Source: Hydrogenophaga sp.
GTDB taxonomy: Bacteria > Pseudomonadota > Gammaproteobacteria > Burkholderiales > Burkholderiaceae_C
Length of the DNA stretch: 64,000 nucleotides
Reading direction: 5' to 3'
Assembly: GCF_030651625.1 (NCBI RefSeq)
Contig: NZ_JAUSCF010000030.1
Coordinates: forward strand, 1 to 64,000
Part shown: positions 8,236 to 16,765 of the stretch, in pieces
Layout of the letters: every line of letters starts with the position of its first letter
Position numbering within the stretch: position 1 is the stretch's first letter
Notes under the pieces: generated by a model
Databases searched by the model: none
Told to the model about the DNA's origin: nothing
The model's input: the letters and a program-made list of their open reading frames with translations, nothing else
Position numbers and translations under genes: made by a program

Positions 8236-8581
8236 GGAATCACTCTCCTTGGGAAATGTGCTTAAGGTCAGCTTAGGCGCTAATGGCATGACTGGCTTTG
8301 GGACACTATCAACTCTTAAATACGATACGCTCAGTCTCGTTATCTGATAATGTCATGCAGGGTGACGATGACCGGTATCGGGAAAAACCCGAATACCTCT
8401 GAGAAGACACATACAGACTCAAGCAAGAAGCGGGTCTCTAGTGGTTAGGGTTTTCCCAGGGTTCAAAACCTTAGGTCATTTATACAATACGTTCCGTATC
8501 GCATTTAATCTGTGCACACCTGCGGATCTGGCGCGCATCCAGACCCTGGGCTTCGGAACAGAAACCTCCTCAAGGATTGTC
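8236..8581. promoter_or_regulatory. Divergent promoter region with palindrome copy 2
   Basis: This 346-base gap separates the leftward dioxygenase operon from the rightward dehydrogenase operon. ATACG (8487-8491) and CGTAT (8495-8499) repeat the palindrome seen at 1235-1249. A related half site, AATACGATACGC, lies at 8319-8330, on the dioxygenase side. AAGGA at 8572-8576 is the ribosome binding site for GTG 8582. Both operons may answer to the same repressor. Confidence 0.5.
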
Positions 8582-10060
8582 GTGATTCAACATCTTTTCA
8601 AGAACCCCACTCTGTTCCGCCAGGCTGCACTGATCGACGGGCAATGGATCACCGAGACGCCACACGGGCACACGGAACTGCACAACCCTGCCACTGGCGA
8701 AGTTCTGGCCAAGCTGCCGCGTTGCAAAGAAGCCGAGACCACGCGAGCTGTCGTCGCAGCGGACAAAGCATTTCGGATGTGGCGCAAGACCACGGCCAAG
8801 CATCGCTCTCAAGTTGTGCACCGTTGGTGGGAACTCATCGTCGAAAACAAGGAGGACCTGGCTACTCTAATCACGCTGGAGGAAGGCAAGCCATTGTCGG
8901 AGGCGCGTGGAGAGATCGACTACGCTGCCGGGTTTGTGCAATGGTTTGCCGAAGAAGCAAAGCGGGTGCGCGGCGACGTGATCCCCTCACCCAGGGAAAC
9001 ACAGCGCATCGTCACGCTCAAACAGCCCATCGGCGTGTGCGCGGCCATCACCCCCTGGAACTTTCCTGCGGCCATGATCACCCGCAAAGCCGGACCCGCG
9101 TTGGCCGCAGGTTGCACGATGGTCGTCAAGCCTGCCAGTCAGACGCCGCTGACCGCATTGGCTCTGGGAGAACTGGCGATGCAAGCGGGATTCCCGCCCG
9201 GTGTGTTCAATGTGCTCACAGGCAACGATACGCGTGCAATTGGCGGTGTGTTGACCTCCCACCGCTTGGTGCGCAAGGTGACATTCACTGGTTCGACCGA
9301 AGTCGGCAAGGTGCTGTTGGAGCAGTCTGCCTCGTCCATCAAGAAATGTTCAATGGAGTTGGGAGGCAATGCGCCCTGCATCGTGTTCGACGACGCCGAC
9401 ATTGACATCGCCGTTGAGGGCATTCTGGTCGCGAAATTTCGCAACACTGGTCAGTCGTGCATTGCAGCAAACCGTGTGATGGTGCAGGAGGGAATCTACG
9501 ATGCACTGGCAGCGCGTCTGACTGCGCGAGTGAAGCAGTTCAAGGTCGGTAACGGGCTGGAAGATGGTGTGCAGATTGGCCCGATGATTGACGCAGGTGC
9601 GGTGAGCAAGGTCGAGGAGCATGTCCAAAATGCTGTGGCTGGCGGTGCGCGCGTGTTGACAGGTGGCAAGCGCCACGCGCTTGGCGGCGGCTTCTATGAA
9701 CCTACCGTGCTGGCAGACGTGACAGTGGGCATGGCCGTGGCGGTCGAAGAGACCTTCGGACCGGTGATGCCACTGGTGCGCTTCAGCACCGACGACGAAG
9801 CCATCATCATGGCCAATGACACCGAGTTCGGTCTAGCTTCTTATCTATTCAGCAAGGATGCAGCGCGCATCTGGCGAACGGCCGAGGCAATTGAATCCGG
9901 CATGGTGGGCATCAACACCGGCATGATCTCTAACGAGCTCGCTCCGTTTGGTGGCATCAAGCAAAGCGGACTGGGTCGGGAAGGTTCTCACTATGGCATC
10001 GATGAGTACCTTGAGCTGAAGTACCTGTGCTGGGACGGTCTACAACCCGCATTCGGCTGA
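8582..10060 (+). CDS. NAD(P)-dependent succinate-semialdehyde dehydrogenase family protein
   Basis: The 492-residue protein is close to GabD: ITPWNFPAAMITRKAGPALAAGC, KPASQTPLTALAL, the NAD-loop FTGSTEVGK, catalytic Glu in SMELGGNAPCIVF, catalytic Cys in FRNTGQSCIAANRV and the C-terminal FGGIKQSGLGREGSHYG. It oxidises a small semialdehyde such as succinate semialdehyde to the acid. GTG 8582 was chosen because AAGGA lies five bases before it; the upstream extension to 8441 is not conserved-looking. In this cluster it would handle the aldehyde released by an aldolase step at the end of a meta-cleavage route. GabD of a GABA pathway is the alternative, but no aminotransferase is nearby. Confidence 0.85.
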   Translation: MIQHLFKNPTLFRQAALIDGQWITETPHGHTELHNPATGEVLAKLPRCKEAETTRAVVAADKAFRMWRKTTAKHRSQVVHRWWELIVENKEDLATLITLEEGKPLSEARGEIDYAAGFVQWFAEEAKRVRGDVIPSPRETQRIVTLKQPIGVCAAITPWNFPAAMITRKAGPALAAGCTMVVKPASQTPLTALALGELAMQAGFPPGVFNVLTGNDTRAIGGVLTSHRLVRKVTFTGSTEVGKVLLEQSASSIKKCSMELGGNAPCIVFDDADIDIAVEGILVAKFRNTGQSCIAANRVMVQEGIYDALAARLTARVKQFKVGNGLEDGVQIGPMIDAGAVSKVEEHVQNAVAGGARVLTGGKRHALGGGFYEPTVLADVTVGMAVAVEETFGPVMPLVRFSTDDEAIIMANDTEFGLASYLFSKDAARIWRTAEAIESGMVGINTGMISNELAPFGGIKQSGLGREGSHYGIDEYLELKYLCWDGLQPAFG

Positions 10061-10134
10061 CCTGGACCTCATACACCCTTGAGGGCATGAAACGTATCCC
10101 CTGCATAGCCACAGTCCCCATTGATACCAAATCC

Positions 10135-11139
10135 ATGACCACACTTTCTAACAGCCCAGTCTTCGTATCCGGTGAAGTCGTCCGCCAAGTATTTACTTGG
10201 AGCGAAGCAATCGAGTCACTGCGCGCCACCTACCGACTGCCCCCGCAAGCGGGTACCTCGCCGCCTCGCACCGTTGCCACCGTTGGCAAAGCCTGGCTGC
10301 GCACCCTACCCGCGTTTCCGCCGACTGGCCGCTACTTCGGGGCCAAACTGATGGGCGCAGGCGTACAAGGGGTTTCCGCTGGAGTCGAGTACGTGATCGT
10401 TTTGTTTGATCGAGAAACGAGCCGGATCGCGGCCTTTCTCGACGCGAATGCCATCACAGCCTTCCGCACAGCGGCCACTTCAGCTCTTGCACTGGATGGT
10501 CTTGCAAGGGCAACCCCAGCACGCCTCGCGGTGCTGGGCAGCGGTCTGGAGGCCTCCAATCATGTAAGGGCCTTTGCAGCGGTACGCAAGCTGACGGAAG
10601 TTGTAGTACACAGCCCCACTCCAGAGCGCCGTACGGCTTTTGCCGAGGCATTAACACGCGACCTAGGTGTGCCCGCGCGCGCCGTGGCGAGCGGGGAGGC
10701 TGCCGTGGACGGTGCCGACATCGTACTTGCAGCAGCACGCTCCCAGGGCGAAAAGCCGATTCTCTTCGGCAACTGGCTTCAGCGGCATGCCACAGTGGTC
10801 TCAATCGGGTCCACCATTCCGCAGCAGCGCGAGATTGACGCCAGTGTGGTCGAGCGCAGTGACCTAATCATCTGCGACAGCCTTGAAGAAGTGCTGACCG
10901 AGACCGGCGACATGATCGCTGCCGAGGCCGCCGGTATCAAGTTTCACGCAAAGTCTTTCAGCCTCAACGATCTGGTGAGCGGTTCCTGTGAGGACCGCGT
11001 GCGCGCAGCCGACATTCGCATGTTCAAGTCAGTTGGAGGCGGACTTCAAGACATCGTTGTCGCGGAGCTCCTTGTGCGCAAGGCGTTGGAGGCGGGCCTT
11101 GCCACGTCGCTTCCTATCCAGTTCGAATCCAAGCGCTGA
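10135..11139 (+). CDS. Ornithine cyclodeaminase / mu-crystallin family protein
   Basis: The 334-residue protein has the family pattern: YFGAKLMGAG, ITAFRTAATSALALDGLA, then a Rossmann motif LAVLGSGLEASNHVRAF and DADIVLAAARS-like segments, ending in FKSVGGGLQDIVVAELL. Members include ornithine cyclodeaminase, ketimine reductases and alanine dehydrogenases, all NAD(P)-dependent and acting on alpha-amino or alpha-imino acids. A start at ATG 10135 gives the usual length; ATG 10087 is also in frame with a weak GAGG before it. Its presence suggests that nitrogen or an imine forms in the pathway, which would fit an N-containing substrate, but this is inference. Confidence 0.8.
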   Translation: MTTLSNSPVFVSGEVVRQVFTWSEAIESLRATYRLPPQAGTSPPRTVATVGKAWLRTLPAFPPTGRYFGAKLMGAGVQGVSAGVEYVIVLFDRETSRIAAFLDANAITAFRTAATSALALDGLARATPARLAVLGSGLEASNHVRAFAAVRKLTEVVVHSPTPERRTAFAEALTRDLGVPARAVASGEAAVDGADIVLAAARSQGEKPILFGNWLQRHATVVSIGSTIPQQREIDASVVERSDLIICDSLEEVLTETGDMIAAEAAGIKFHAKSFSLNDLVSGSCEDRVRAADIRMFKSVGGGLQDIVVAELLVRKALEAGLATSLPIQFESKR

Positions 11140-11172
11140 TGCGCAACCATCCACCCAACAGAGGAGTACAAA

Positions 11173-12183
11173 ATGGCTAAATACAACCGTATGCAAGCGC
11201 GCGAATGGGCGCGTGAGCACATGAACGGAGTCGCAAACGTCACGATCCCAACAATGACGTCCGACTTCCAGCGCATCAACGCCAAGGCGGCAAGACACGA
11301 CGTTGAAACGGCAATCGGCCATGGCTTTGTCGGCACGTTGGCTTGTTCCGAGCACGCGATTACCCTCGCTCAGTACGCTGAATTCACGCGGGCTATGGTG
11401 GAGCAGGCTGACGGGCGCATTATGGTAATTCACCATGCGGTGTTCAATTCGCTTGAAGAAAACATCGAGGCGGCCAAGCTTGCCGAGGAAGCCGGCGCGG
11501 ATCTGGTCCTGCTTGGCTACCCGCCTTTCTTCCACCCCACTTCGCTGGAGGATATATACACCTACACAAAAGCGTTCTGCGACGCGACCAACCTGGGTGT
11601 GATCCTCTTTCCGGTACCGGCCTGGGGATTCAGCAGCCTCCACCCTGCGGACATTCCCCTGCCCCTTTTGCGGAGGCTGGTAGACGATTGCCCGAACGTA
11701 GTGTCAATCAAAGCCGAAGGCGGCATGCCATACATCATGTCGGCCATCGAGGTGCACCGTGAGTTCCACAAGGAAGTGGTGATCTCCTGCCCCTTGGAAT
11801 ACGAGTACGTTCCACTCGCGCAGGTGATCCCCATACCATTCTGTGGCACAAACTACTCAGCCTACTTCGGCCCCTGGCTTCCGAGCGTGCACAAGCTCAT
11901 TCAAGCGGGCAAGTACGATGAAGCTACTCAGGCTTGGTACAAGATCGATCCTGCACGCAAGGCATTCGGTAGCCTGCCGATGGCAATGAGCGGCCTCCTC
12001 AATCGGACCATCTGGAAGTACCAGGCCTGGCTTCAAGGCTACAACGGCGGTCCCATCCCGCACCCGACACCACGCCTGCATGCTCGCGATATGGCGGCGT
12101 TGCGTCGCGGTCTCGAGGCCTCCGGCCTGACGCCCACGTCCGAACCCGACGAGGCCTTCTTCGTCGGACGGAATCCGCTATGA
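11173..12183 (+). CDS. Divergent dihydrodipicolinate synthase (DapA) family aldolase/hydratase
   Basis: The 336-residue TIM-barrel protein keeps the Schiff-base lysine in VVSIKAEGG, but other DapA active-site positions differ. The GTTGE loop is GTLACSE, the PYYNRP loop is GYPPFFHP and the LYNVP tyrosine is replaced by phenylalanine in ILFPVP. It is therefore not lysine-biosynthetic DapA. Relatives include hydratase-aldolases that release pyruvate from ring-cleavage products (NahE type) and assorted sugar-acid aldolases. AGAGGAG lies ten bases upstream of ATG. The stop overlaps the start of the Bug receptor gene. An aldolase here could supply the semialdehyde for the dehydrogenase two genes upstream. 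Confidence 0.75.
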   Translation: MAKYNRMQAREWAREHMNGVANVTIPTMTSDFQRINAKAARHDVETAIGHGFVGTLACSEHAITLAQYAEFTRAMVEQADGRIMVIHHAVFNSLEENIEAAKLAEEAGADLVLLGYPPFFHPTSLEDIYTYTKAFCDATNLGVILFPVPAWGFSSLHPADIPLPLLRRLVDDCPNVVSIKAEGGMPYIMSAIEVHREFHKEVVISCPLEYEYVPLAQVIPIPFCGTNYSAYFGPWLPSVHKLIQAGKYDEATQAWYKIDPARKAFGSLPMAMSGLLNRTIWKYQAWLQGYNGGPIPHPTPRLHARDMAALRRGLEASGLTPTSEPDEAFFVGRNPL

Positions 12184-13160
12184 GCACGTCGCGCCGCCAA
12201 CTGCTTGCACTTGGCGCCATGGCCGCATTTCCCGGCCTGTCGCTCGGCCAAGTGCGCGAAACGTACCCATCTCGGCCGCTGCGGCTAGTCGTACCGGTGC
12301 CACCAGGCGGCCCGGCTGATCTGGCTGCTCGAGCGATTGCCGAACGTCTACGCGAAGAACTGGGCCAACCAGTGGTTGTGGACAACCGGGCTGGAGCGGC
12401 GGGTACGCTGGGCTCTTCTCTTGCCCTTCAGGCTCCTTCTGACGGTTACACGCTATTGCTGTCCTTGCCTTCGGCACAGATCACCGCGCCGCTTCTGTTC
12501 GCGAAGCCGCCCTTTGATGGCGCAAAGGACTTCACCGCCATAGGCCAGTTTCTACGCACAACGGCCGTTCTCTTGGTGAACAAATCCGTGCCCGTTAGTA
12601 ACTTCCAGGGTCTGGTGAACCATGTCAAGGCTCGACCTGGGCAATTGAACTACAGCTCGACAGGTATCGGCAGCAATCCACACTTGATGATGGAGCTGGT
12701 CAAACAAACCACCGGCATGCACATCGTCCACATTCCCTACAAGGGCGGAGCCCCCATGCTGCAGGCCGCAATAGCCAACGAGGTGCAGGTGCTTTTCGGT
12801 GAACTGTCCACCGCGATGCCTTGGATCCAGGCAGGCCAACTGAAACCGTTGGGTATCGTTTCCCGCAAGCGCTCTGCCCTGCTGCCAGACGTGCCGTCAC
12901 TTGTCGAAGAACAAGTGATCGATGCTCCAGCGGACTTTTGGATGGGTTTGGCAGGCCCACCACGCATGCCCGCTGACAGGGTGCAACAACTAAACCAAGC
13001 CTTGGCAAAGGCCGTTGAACACCCCGAGATGAAACAGTTCTTCGCGAAGACGGCAACCGAGGCGGCATTCACCACACCCGAGTCCTTCGCCGCTCTTTGG
13101 CAGGCGGAACAAAGCCGGTGGGAGAACCTGATTAATACTCGCAAGATTCGAGTCGAGTAG
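12180..13160 (+). CDS. Bug-family tripartite tricarboxylate transporter receptor
   Basis: The 326-residue secreted binding protein begins STSRRQLLALGAMAAFPG, a twin-arginine-like signal peptide, followed by YPSRPLRLVVPVPPGGPADLAAR, the hallmark of Bug receptors. Later landmarks are YSSTGIGSNPHLMMELVK and HIPYKGGAPMLQA. These proteins bind carboxylates in the periplasm and are very abundant in Comamonadaceae and Bordetella, often as orphans without TctAB. None is adjacent here, so uptake would rely on membrane components elsewhere, or the protein acts as a sensor. It overlaps the preceding gene by four bases (ATGA) and closes the rightward operon. The ligand is probably a pathway carboxylate. 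Confidence 0.9.
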   Translation: MSTSRRQLLALGAMAAFPGLSLGQVRETYPSRPLRLVVPVPPGGPADLAARAIAERLREELGQPVVVDNRAGAAGTLGSSLALQAPSDGYTLLLSLPSAQITAPLLFAKPPFDGAKDFTAIGQFLRTTAVLLVNKSVPVSNFQGLVNHVKARPGQLNYSSTGIGSNPHLMMELVKQTTGMHIVHIPYKGGAPMLQAAIANEVQVLFGELSTAMPWIQAGQLKPLGIVSRKRSALLPDVPSLVEEQVIDAPADFWMGLAGPPRMPADRVQQLNQALAKAVEHPEMKQFFAKTATEAAFTTPESFAALWQAEQSRWENLINTRKIRVE

Positions 13161-13368
13161 CGACTTGCAAGTGAATGGTGGGCGTGAACATGGATTTGAT
13201 CCGTCTGTCTGTTGGACTCGAAGATCCGGAAGACCTGCTGGCCGACTTGAAACAGGCCCTGGATCCGTTGAGCGCATAGCAGCTTGGAGAGTCCGTCCGA
13301 GGGGCTTGCAGCCAAGTTCAATCGATTCCTAGATTCACCTAGCTCCGGGGGGATCCCTGGACTCTTGG

Positions 13369-14010
13369 TCAGCCTGCTTCTATTTCCTTACGCACGAGTC
13401 CTGCCATGACATGCGCCTGGGTGTCGGGCTCCTGCATCAAACCCTCGACCGTGCCCAAACGGTCTTCATGATTCTCATCCTGGCTGACCTTGAGCCTGCC
13501 TTCCATACGCCCGATCACTATTTCGATGCCGACAATCGCCCCCAGCATCTTTCGAACGTAATCGTCAGGCGCATCGGCAACGCTCCAAGGATTGGACCGA
13601 GACCTTTCCTGTGACTCCGTCAGGCGCTGAAGCATGTCCAGTATCCAGTCGGGATCTTCCACCGCGCGTGCCGCACCATGCGCATGAACTGTGACGTAGT
13701 TCCAAGTGGGAACGACCTTGCCGTGCGTGCGCTTGCCCGGGTACCAACTCGGGGTGATGTAGGTCTGCGCACCCATGAACATCACGACGGAAGGCATACC
13801 CACACCCAGCTGTCTCCAAACCGGATTGGCGCGTGATACATGACCGATCAACCGCCCATACGGTCCAAGTGTTCTGTCCAGGATGAACGGGATGTGATTG
13901 GCGACCAAGGCTCCATCTTCCTGGCAGACCCAGGCACCCAGAGCGTGATGTTCAATGTGCGTTTGCATCGCCTCCAAGTCGGTCAAGGCATGGTATTTTG
14001 GAAGGTACAT
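13369..14010 (-). CDS. PaiB-like FMN-binding protein
   Basis: The 213-residue protein matches the PaiB family (FMN-binding split-barrel, annotated as negative transcriptional regulator): MYLPKYHALTDLEAMQTHI at the start, GALVANHIPFILD, HVSRANPVWRQ and YITPSWYPGKRTHGKVVPTWNY. ATG 14010 is preferred over 14031 because GAGGAG lies seven bases upstream. In Bacillus, PaiB influences sporulation and protease genes; elsewhere the role is poorly known and the fold suggests flavin-dependent oxidation or heme binding. It follows the exporter gene after 10 bases and is probably co-transcribed with it. Confidence 0.85.
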   Translation of the reverse strand: MYLPKYHALTDLEAMQTHIEHHALGAWVCQEDGALVANHIPFILDRTLGPYGRLIGHVSRANPVWRQLGVGMPSVVMFMGAQTYITPSWYPGKRTHGKVVPTWNYVTVHAHGAARAVEDPDWILDMLQRLTESQERSRSNPWSVADAPDDYVRKMLGAIVGIEIVIGRMEGRLKVSQDENHEDRLGTVEGLMQEPDTQAHVMAGLVRKEIEAG

Positions 14011-14020
14011 CTGAATCTCC

Positions 14021-14671
14021 TCAGGCCACAATCAGCGCGTGGCGCACCAGCAGAGCTGAGAGCACCCACATGGTGACGCCGATGAGTCCGTCCAGCACTT
14101 GCCAGGCCCGTGGTCGGGCAAACCACGGGGCGAGCCACCGAGCGCCAAAACCCAGCAATGTGAACCACGCCATGCTTGCCGCGCTGGCCCCTGCCACGAA
14201 CCAGCCTTGCAGCATGGCGGGCTGTTGCGCGCCGATGCTACCCACGAGCAACACAGTATCCAGATAGACGTGCGGATTGAGCAAGGTAAACGCGGCAGCC
14301 TGAGCCAGCGCCGCACCTCGATGCAGGCCATCGCCGCCGGGCGCAGCCTGCAAGCGACCTGCGTGTCGGACTCTCAGCAGCGCTTTCCATCCGTACCATG
14401 CAAGAAACAAGGCGCCCGCCAATGCCAATGCACGTGCCAGTTGGGGCCGATCGCCCAAGGCTTGGGCCATTCCGAAGACACCCGCAGCAATCAGCACTGC
14501 GTCGGCCACACCGCAAAACAGCACGACACTGCCCACGTGTTCACGACGCAAACCTTGCCGCAAGACAAATGCGTTTTGAGAGCCAATGGCCACGATGAGC
14601 CCGAAGCTCAGTGCGAGGCCTTGCAGGAAGACCGGCCATGCGACGGCCATGGTGGAGGGAAGCGAGTTCAT
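14021..14671 (-). CDS. argO: LysE/ArgO-family amino acid exporter
   Basis: About 216 residues with five to six hydrophobic helices. The family signature GLIVAIGSQNAFVLRQGLRREHV lies near the N-terminus, and NPHVYLDTVLLVGSIGAQQ matches the conserved mid-protein loop of LysE/ArgO. It exports basic amino acids or analogues such as canavanine across the inner membrane. Three in-frame ATGs (14698, 14677, 14671) compete and none has a strong ribosome site; 14671 gives the usual length. It is divergent from an ArgP-like LysR gene, the classic arrangement of lysE/lysG and argO/argP, so arginine or lysine probably controls it. Confidence 0.85.
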   Translation of the reverse strand: MNSLPSTMAVAWPVFLQGLALSFGLIVAIGSQNAFVLRQGLRREHVGSVVLFCGVADAVLIAAGVFGMAQALGDRPQLARALALAGALFLAWYGWKALLRVRHAGRLQAAPGGDGLHRGAALAQAAAFTLLNPHVYLDTVLLVGSIGAQQPAMLQGWFVAGASAASMAWFTLLGFGARWLAPWFARPRAWQVLDGLIGVTMWVLSALLVRHALIVA

Positions 14672-14715
14672 TCGCATAGCTTGCCGAAGTGGCCTCATGA
14701 ATGCAAACTACATTT

Positions 14716-14732
14716 CATTAGCCAACATTAGC
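14716..14732. promoter_or_regulatory. Direct repeat CATTAGC in the argO/argP intergenic region
   Basis: CATTAGC occurs at 14716-14722 and again at 14726-14732, exactly 10 bases apart, so both copies face the same side of the helix. The 73-base gap between the divergent genes holds both promoters, making this a likely ArgP site. Start ATG 14745 of the regulator lies 12 bases further on. Confidence 0.4.
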
Positions 14733-14744
14733 AATACTTACTTC

Positions 14745-15641
14745 ATGCTGGACTACCCTTCGCTGTACGCCCTCGCCGCCGTGTTGCGCGAAGGGAGCTT
14801 CGAGCGCGCGGCTCGCACACTTCATGTCACACCTTCGGCCATCTCTCAGCGCATTCGGTTGCTGGAAGAGCGTGCAGGCTGCGCGCTGGTGATCCGTGGT
14901 CAACCCTGTGAAGCAACTGAAACGGGACGCCAACTGTGCCAGCACGTCGATCGAGTTCTTTTGCTTGAACACGAGCTTCAAAGCAACGTTCCCTCACTTT
15001 TGCGTGATGAACAGCTCTGGATAAATGTGCCTATCGCAGTGAATGCGGACAGTCTGGCCACCTGGTTTGCAAAGGCCATGCCTCAGATGGTGGTACACGG
15101 GCCGGTCCTGTTGCAACTGTCCGTGGACGATGAGGGCCACACAACAGAATGGTTGCGCAGCGGCTCGGTACTGGCCGCCGTCACAGCCACTGAACAGCCA
15201 GCGGTCGGCTGCAGCAGTCAGCCCCTGGGTGCAATGAGGTACGTGGCGGCAGCCAGTCCGAGCTTTGTGGCGCGCCATTTTCCGAATGGTGTTGACCTAG
15301 AAGGCCTGCGCACAGCCCCAAGTCTTCGGTTCAACGCTAAGGATGAGCTTCAGCAACGGTGGATCATCCGCCTGTGCGGCCACCAGGTGGAGCCGCCTCG
15401 CCACGCACTGCCATCACCACAAGGGTTTGTGGCAGCTGCCATGGCTGGAATGGGCTGGGCGATGCATCCATTGGCTTTGATTGCGGATCAGCTGCGCAGC
15501 GGACAAATGGTCGAACTGGTGCCGAATACCCCTCTGGATGTACCCTTGTACTGGCAGCACACCAGGGCCGCCTCCACGTTGCTCGACTCCTTGACAAAAA
15601 CTGTGGTCAAAGCCGCAAGCGAAGAGTTGCGGCAAGCGTAG
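14745..15641 (+). CDS. argP: ArgP/LysG-like LysR-family regulator
   Basis: The 298-residue LysR protein starts MLDYPSLYALAAVLREGSFERAA, followed by the helix-turn-helix LHVTPSAISQRIRLLEERAGC, which is the ArgP (IciA)/LysG subgroup pattern. The C-terminal part is a periplasmic-binding-like effector domain. It should activate the divergent exporter gene when arginine or lysine accumulates. The longer frame to 14586 overlaps the exporter gene and is rejected; ATG 14745 aligns with the family start. Confidence 0.85.
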   Translation: MLDYPSLYALAAVLREGSFERAARTLHVTPSAISQRIRLLEERAGCALVIRGQPCEATETGRQLCQHVDRVLLLEHELQSNVPSLLRDEQLWINVPIAVNADSLATWFAKAMPQMVVHGPVLLQLSVDDEGHTTEWLRSGSVLAAVTATEQPAVGCSSQPLGAMRYVAAASPSFVARHFPNGVDLEGLRTAPSLRFNAKDELQQRWIIRLCGHQVEPPRHALPSPQGFVAAAMAGMGWAMHPLALIADQLRSGQMVELVPNTPLDVPLYWQHTRAASTLLDSLTKTVVKAASEELRQA

Positions 15642-15691
15642 TGGCTGCATCGATAGATTCACCGCCAAAGCGTCGTTTATCGCCCTAAAGC

Positions 15692-16576
15692 TCAAGTCTT
15701 CGCTGCTTCGCTGTGCAACCAGGACAAGAACGCTTCGACGGCGGGACGTTTGGCATGGCGCTCAGGGTATACGGCGAAGTGCGCCTTCACCCGGATCGCC
15801 TTCTCCATACCAAAAACCGCCTTCAGCCTGCCGTCAGACAGGTGGCCACCGGCATTCACCGCACTGTCCAGTGCTACGCCCAAACCTTGCATGGCAGCAT
15901 CGAGCGACATCTGCGTTCGGTCAAATCGCAAGGGAAAGCGGTCAGGCGCGCGCATGTTGGTGAAACGTGCAAACCAGTCCGACCACTGCACCACATTCAC
16001 ATTGCTCTGTATCAGGGGGAGCTCCAGCAACTGCTCCATTCGCTTGAGCTTGTGCTGCTTGATGAACGCCGGACTGGCCATGGGTACGATGGACTCCTCG
16101 AACAATGGCTCCACGACCAGGTCGCCCCACTGCGGTGCGCCGTAGCGGATGTCAATGTCCGCCTGACCGAGCGCGAAATCGCTCGGCGTGTGCGCGGCAG
16201 AAAGGTTCAAGGAAATGTCGGGGTAGGCCTGCGCAAAGCGGTGAAGGCGTGGCATGAGCCAGAGGCTGGCCAGGCTGGGAGCCGAATGCACGTACAGACT
16301 GTTGCGAATGCCCTGGCGCAAATCATCGGTGGCCACCGCAATGGCATTGAGCGCGGACCCCACATGCAAGAGGTAGTGATCGCCTGCCGGGCTCAGGCGC
16401 ACCCCGTGCGCGCTGCGCTCGAACAGGCGAATGCCCAGTTGAGCTTCCAGTCGAGAAATCTGATGACTGACTGCAGACGCCGTGAGGTGCAGTTCCGCTG
16501 CAGCGAGTGCAAAGCTTCGACGGCGCGCTACGGCTTCGAAGGCCTGGAGATTGGCAATGGGGGGCAAGGCAGACAT
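15692..16576 (-). CDS. GcvA-like LysR-family regulator
   Basis: The 294-residue protein has the GcvA-type N-terminus MSALPPIANLQAFEAVARRRSFALAA and helix-turn-helix ELHLTASAVSHQISRLEAQLG, then a complete effector domain. It is divergent from the SDR/transketolase/TRAP cluster and probably regulates it in response to the imported substrate. A 7-bp inverted repeat lies 20 bases before its start. The 189-base divergent gap is typical for a LysR regulator controlling both sides. Confidence 0.85.
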   Translation of the reverse strand: MSALPPIANLQAFEAVARRRSFALAAAELHLTASAVSHQISRLEAQLGIRLFERSAHGVRLSPAGDHYLLHVGSALNAIAVATDDLRQGIRNSLYVHSAPSLASLWLMPRLHRFAQAYPDISLNLSAAHTPSDFALGQADIDIRYGAPQWGDLVVEPLFEESIVPMASPAFIKQHKLKRMEQLLELPLIQSNVNVVQWSDWFARFTNMRAPDRFPLRFDRTQMSLDAAMQGLGVALDSAVNAGGHLSDGRLKAVFGMEKAIRVKAHFAVYPERHAKRPAVEAFLSWLHSEAAKT

Positions 16577-16595
16577 GGGGACAACCCTGACTTCA

Positions 16596-16612
16596 GATGA
16601 CGTTTCGTCATC
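16596..16612. promoter_or_regulatory. Inverted repeat GATGACG-TTT-CGTCATC, likely LysR site
   Basis: A perfect 7-bp inverted repeat with a three-base centre sits between the divergent LysR gene (start 16576) and the SDR gene (start 16766). Its closeness to the regulator start suggests autoregulation. Confidence 0.45.
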
Positions 16613-16765
16613 TTACGCTGACATTTAATCGCTTGCCATCAACTTAGGCGGGTTTGAGAATCCGTTTCCAGAACAGGAGACAAGGCGCACAAGTGCCACG
16701 CCACACAAAGCCCGCCCGGGTCGGCGCGTCTCCTGCCTTTGTTCAAACCACAGGAGACAAGACTC

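Noticed and set aside
8582-10060. Assigning the dehydrogenase as HpaE (carboxymethyl-hydroxymuconate semialdehyde dehydrogenase)
   Set aside because: The sequence follows the GabD pattern more closely, and no HpaD/HpaF/HpaH set accompanies it.
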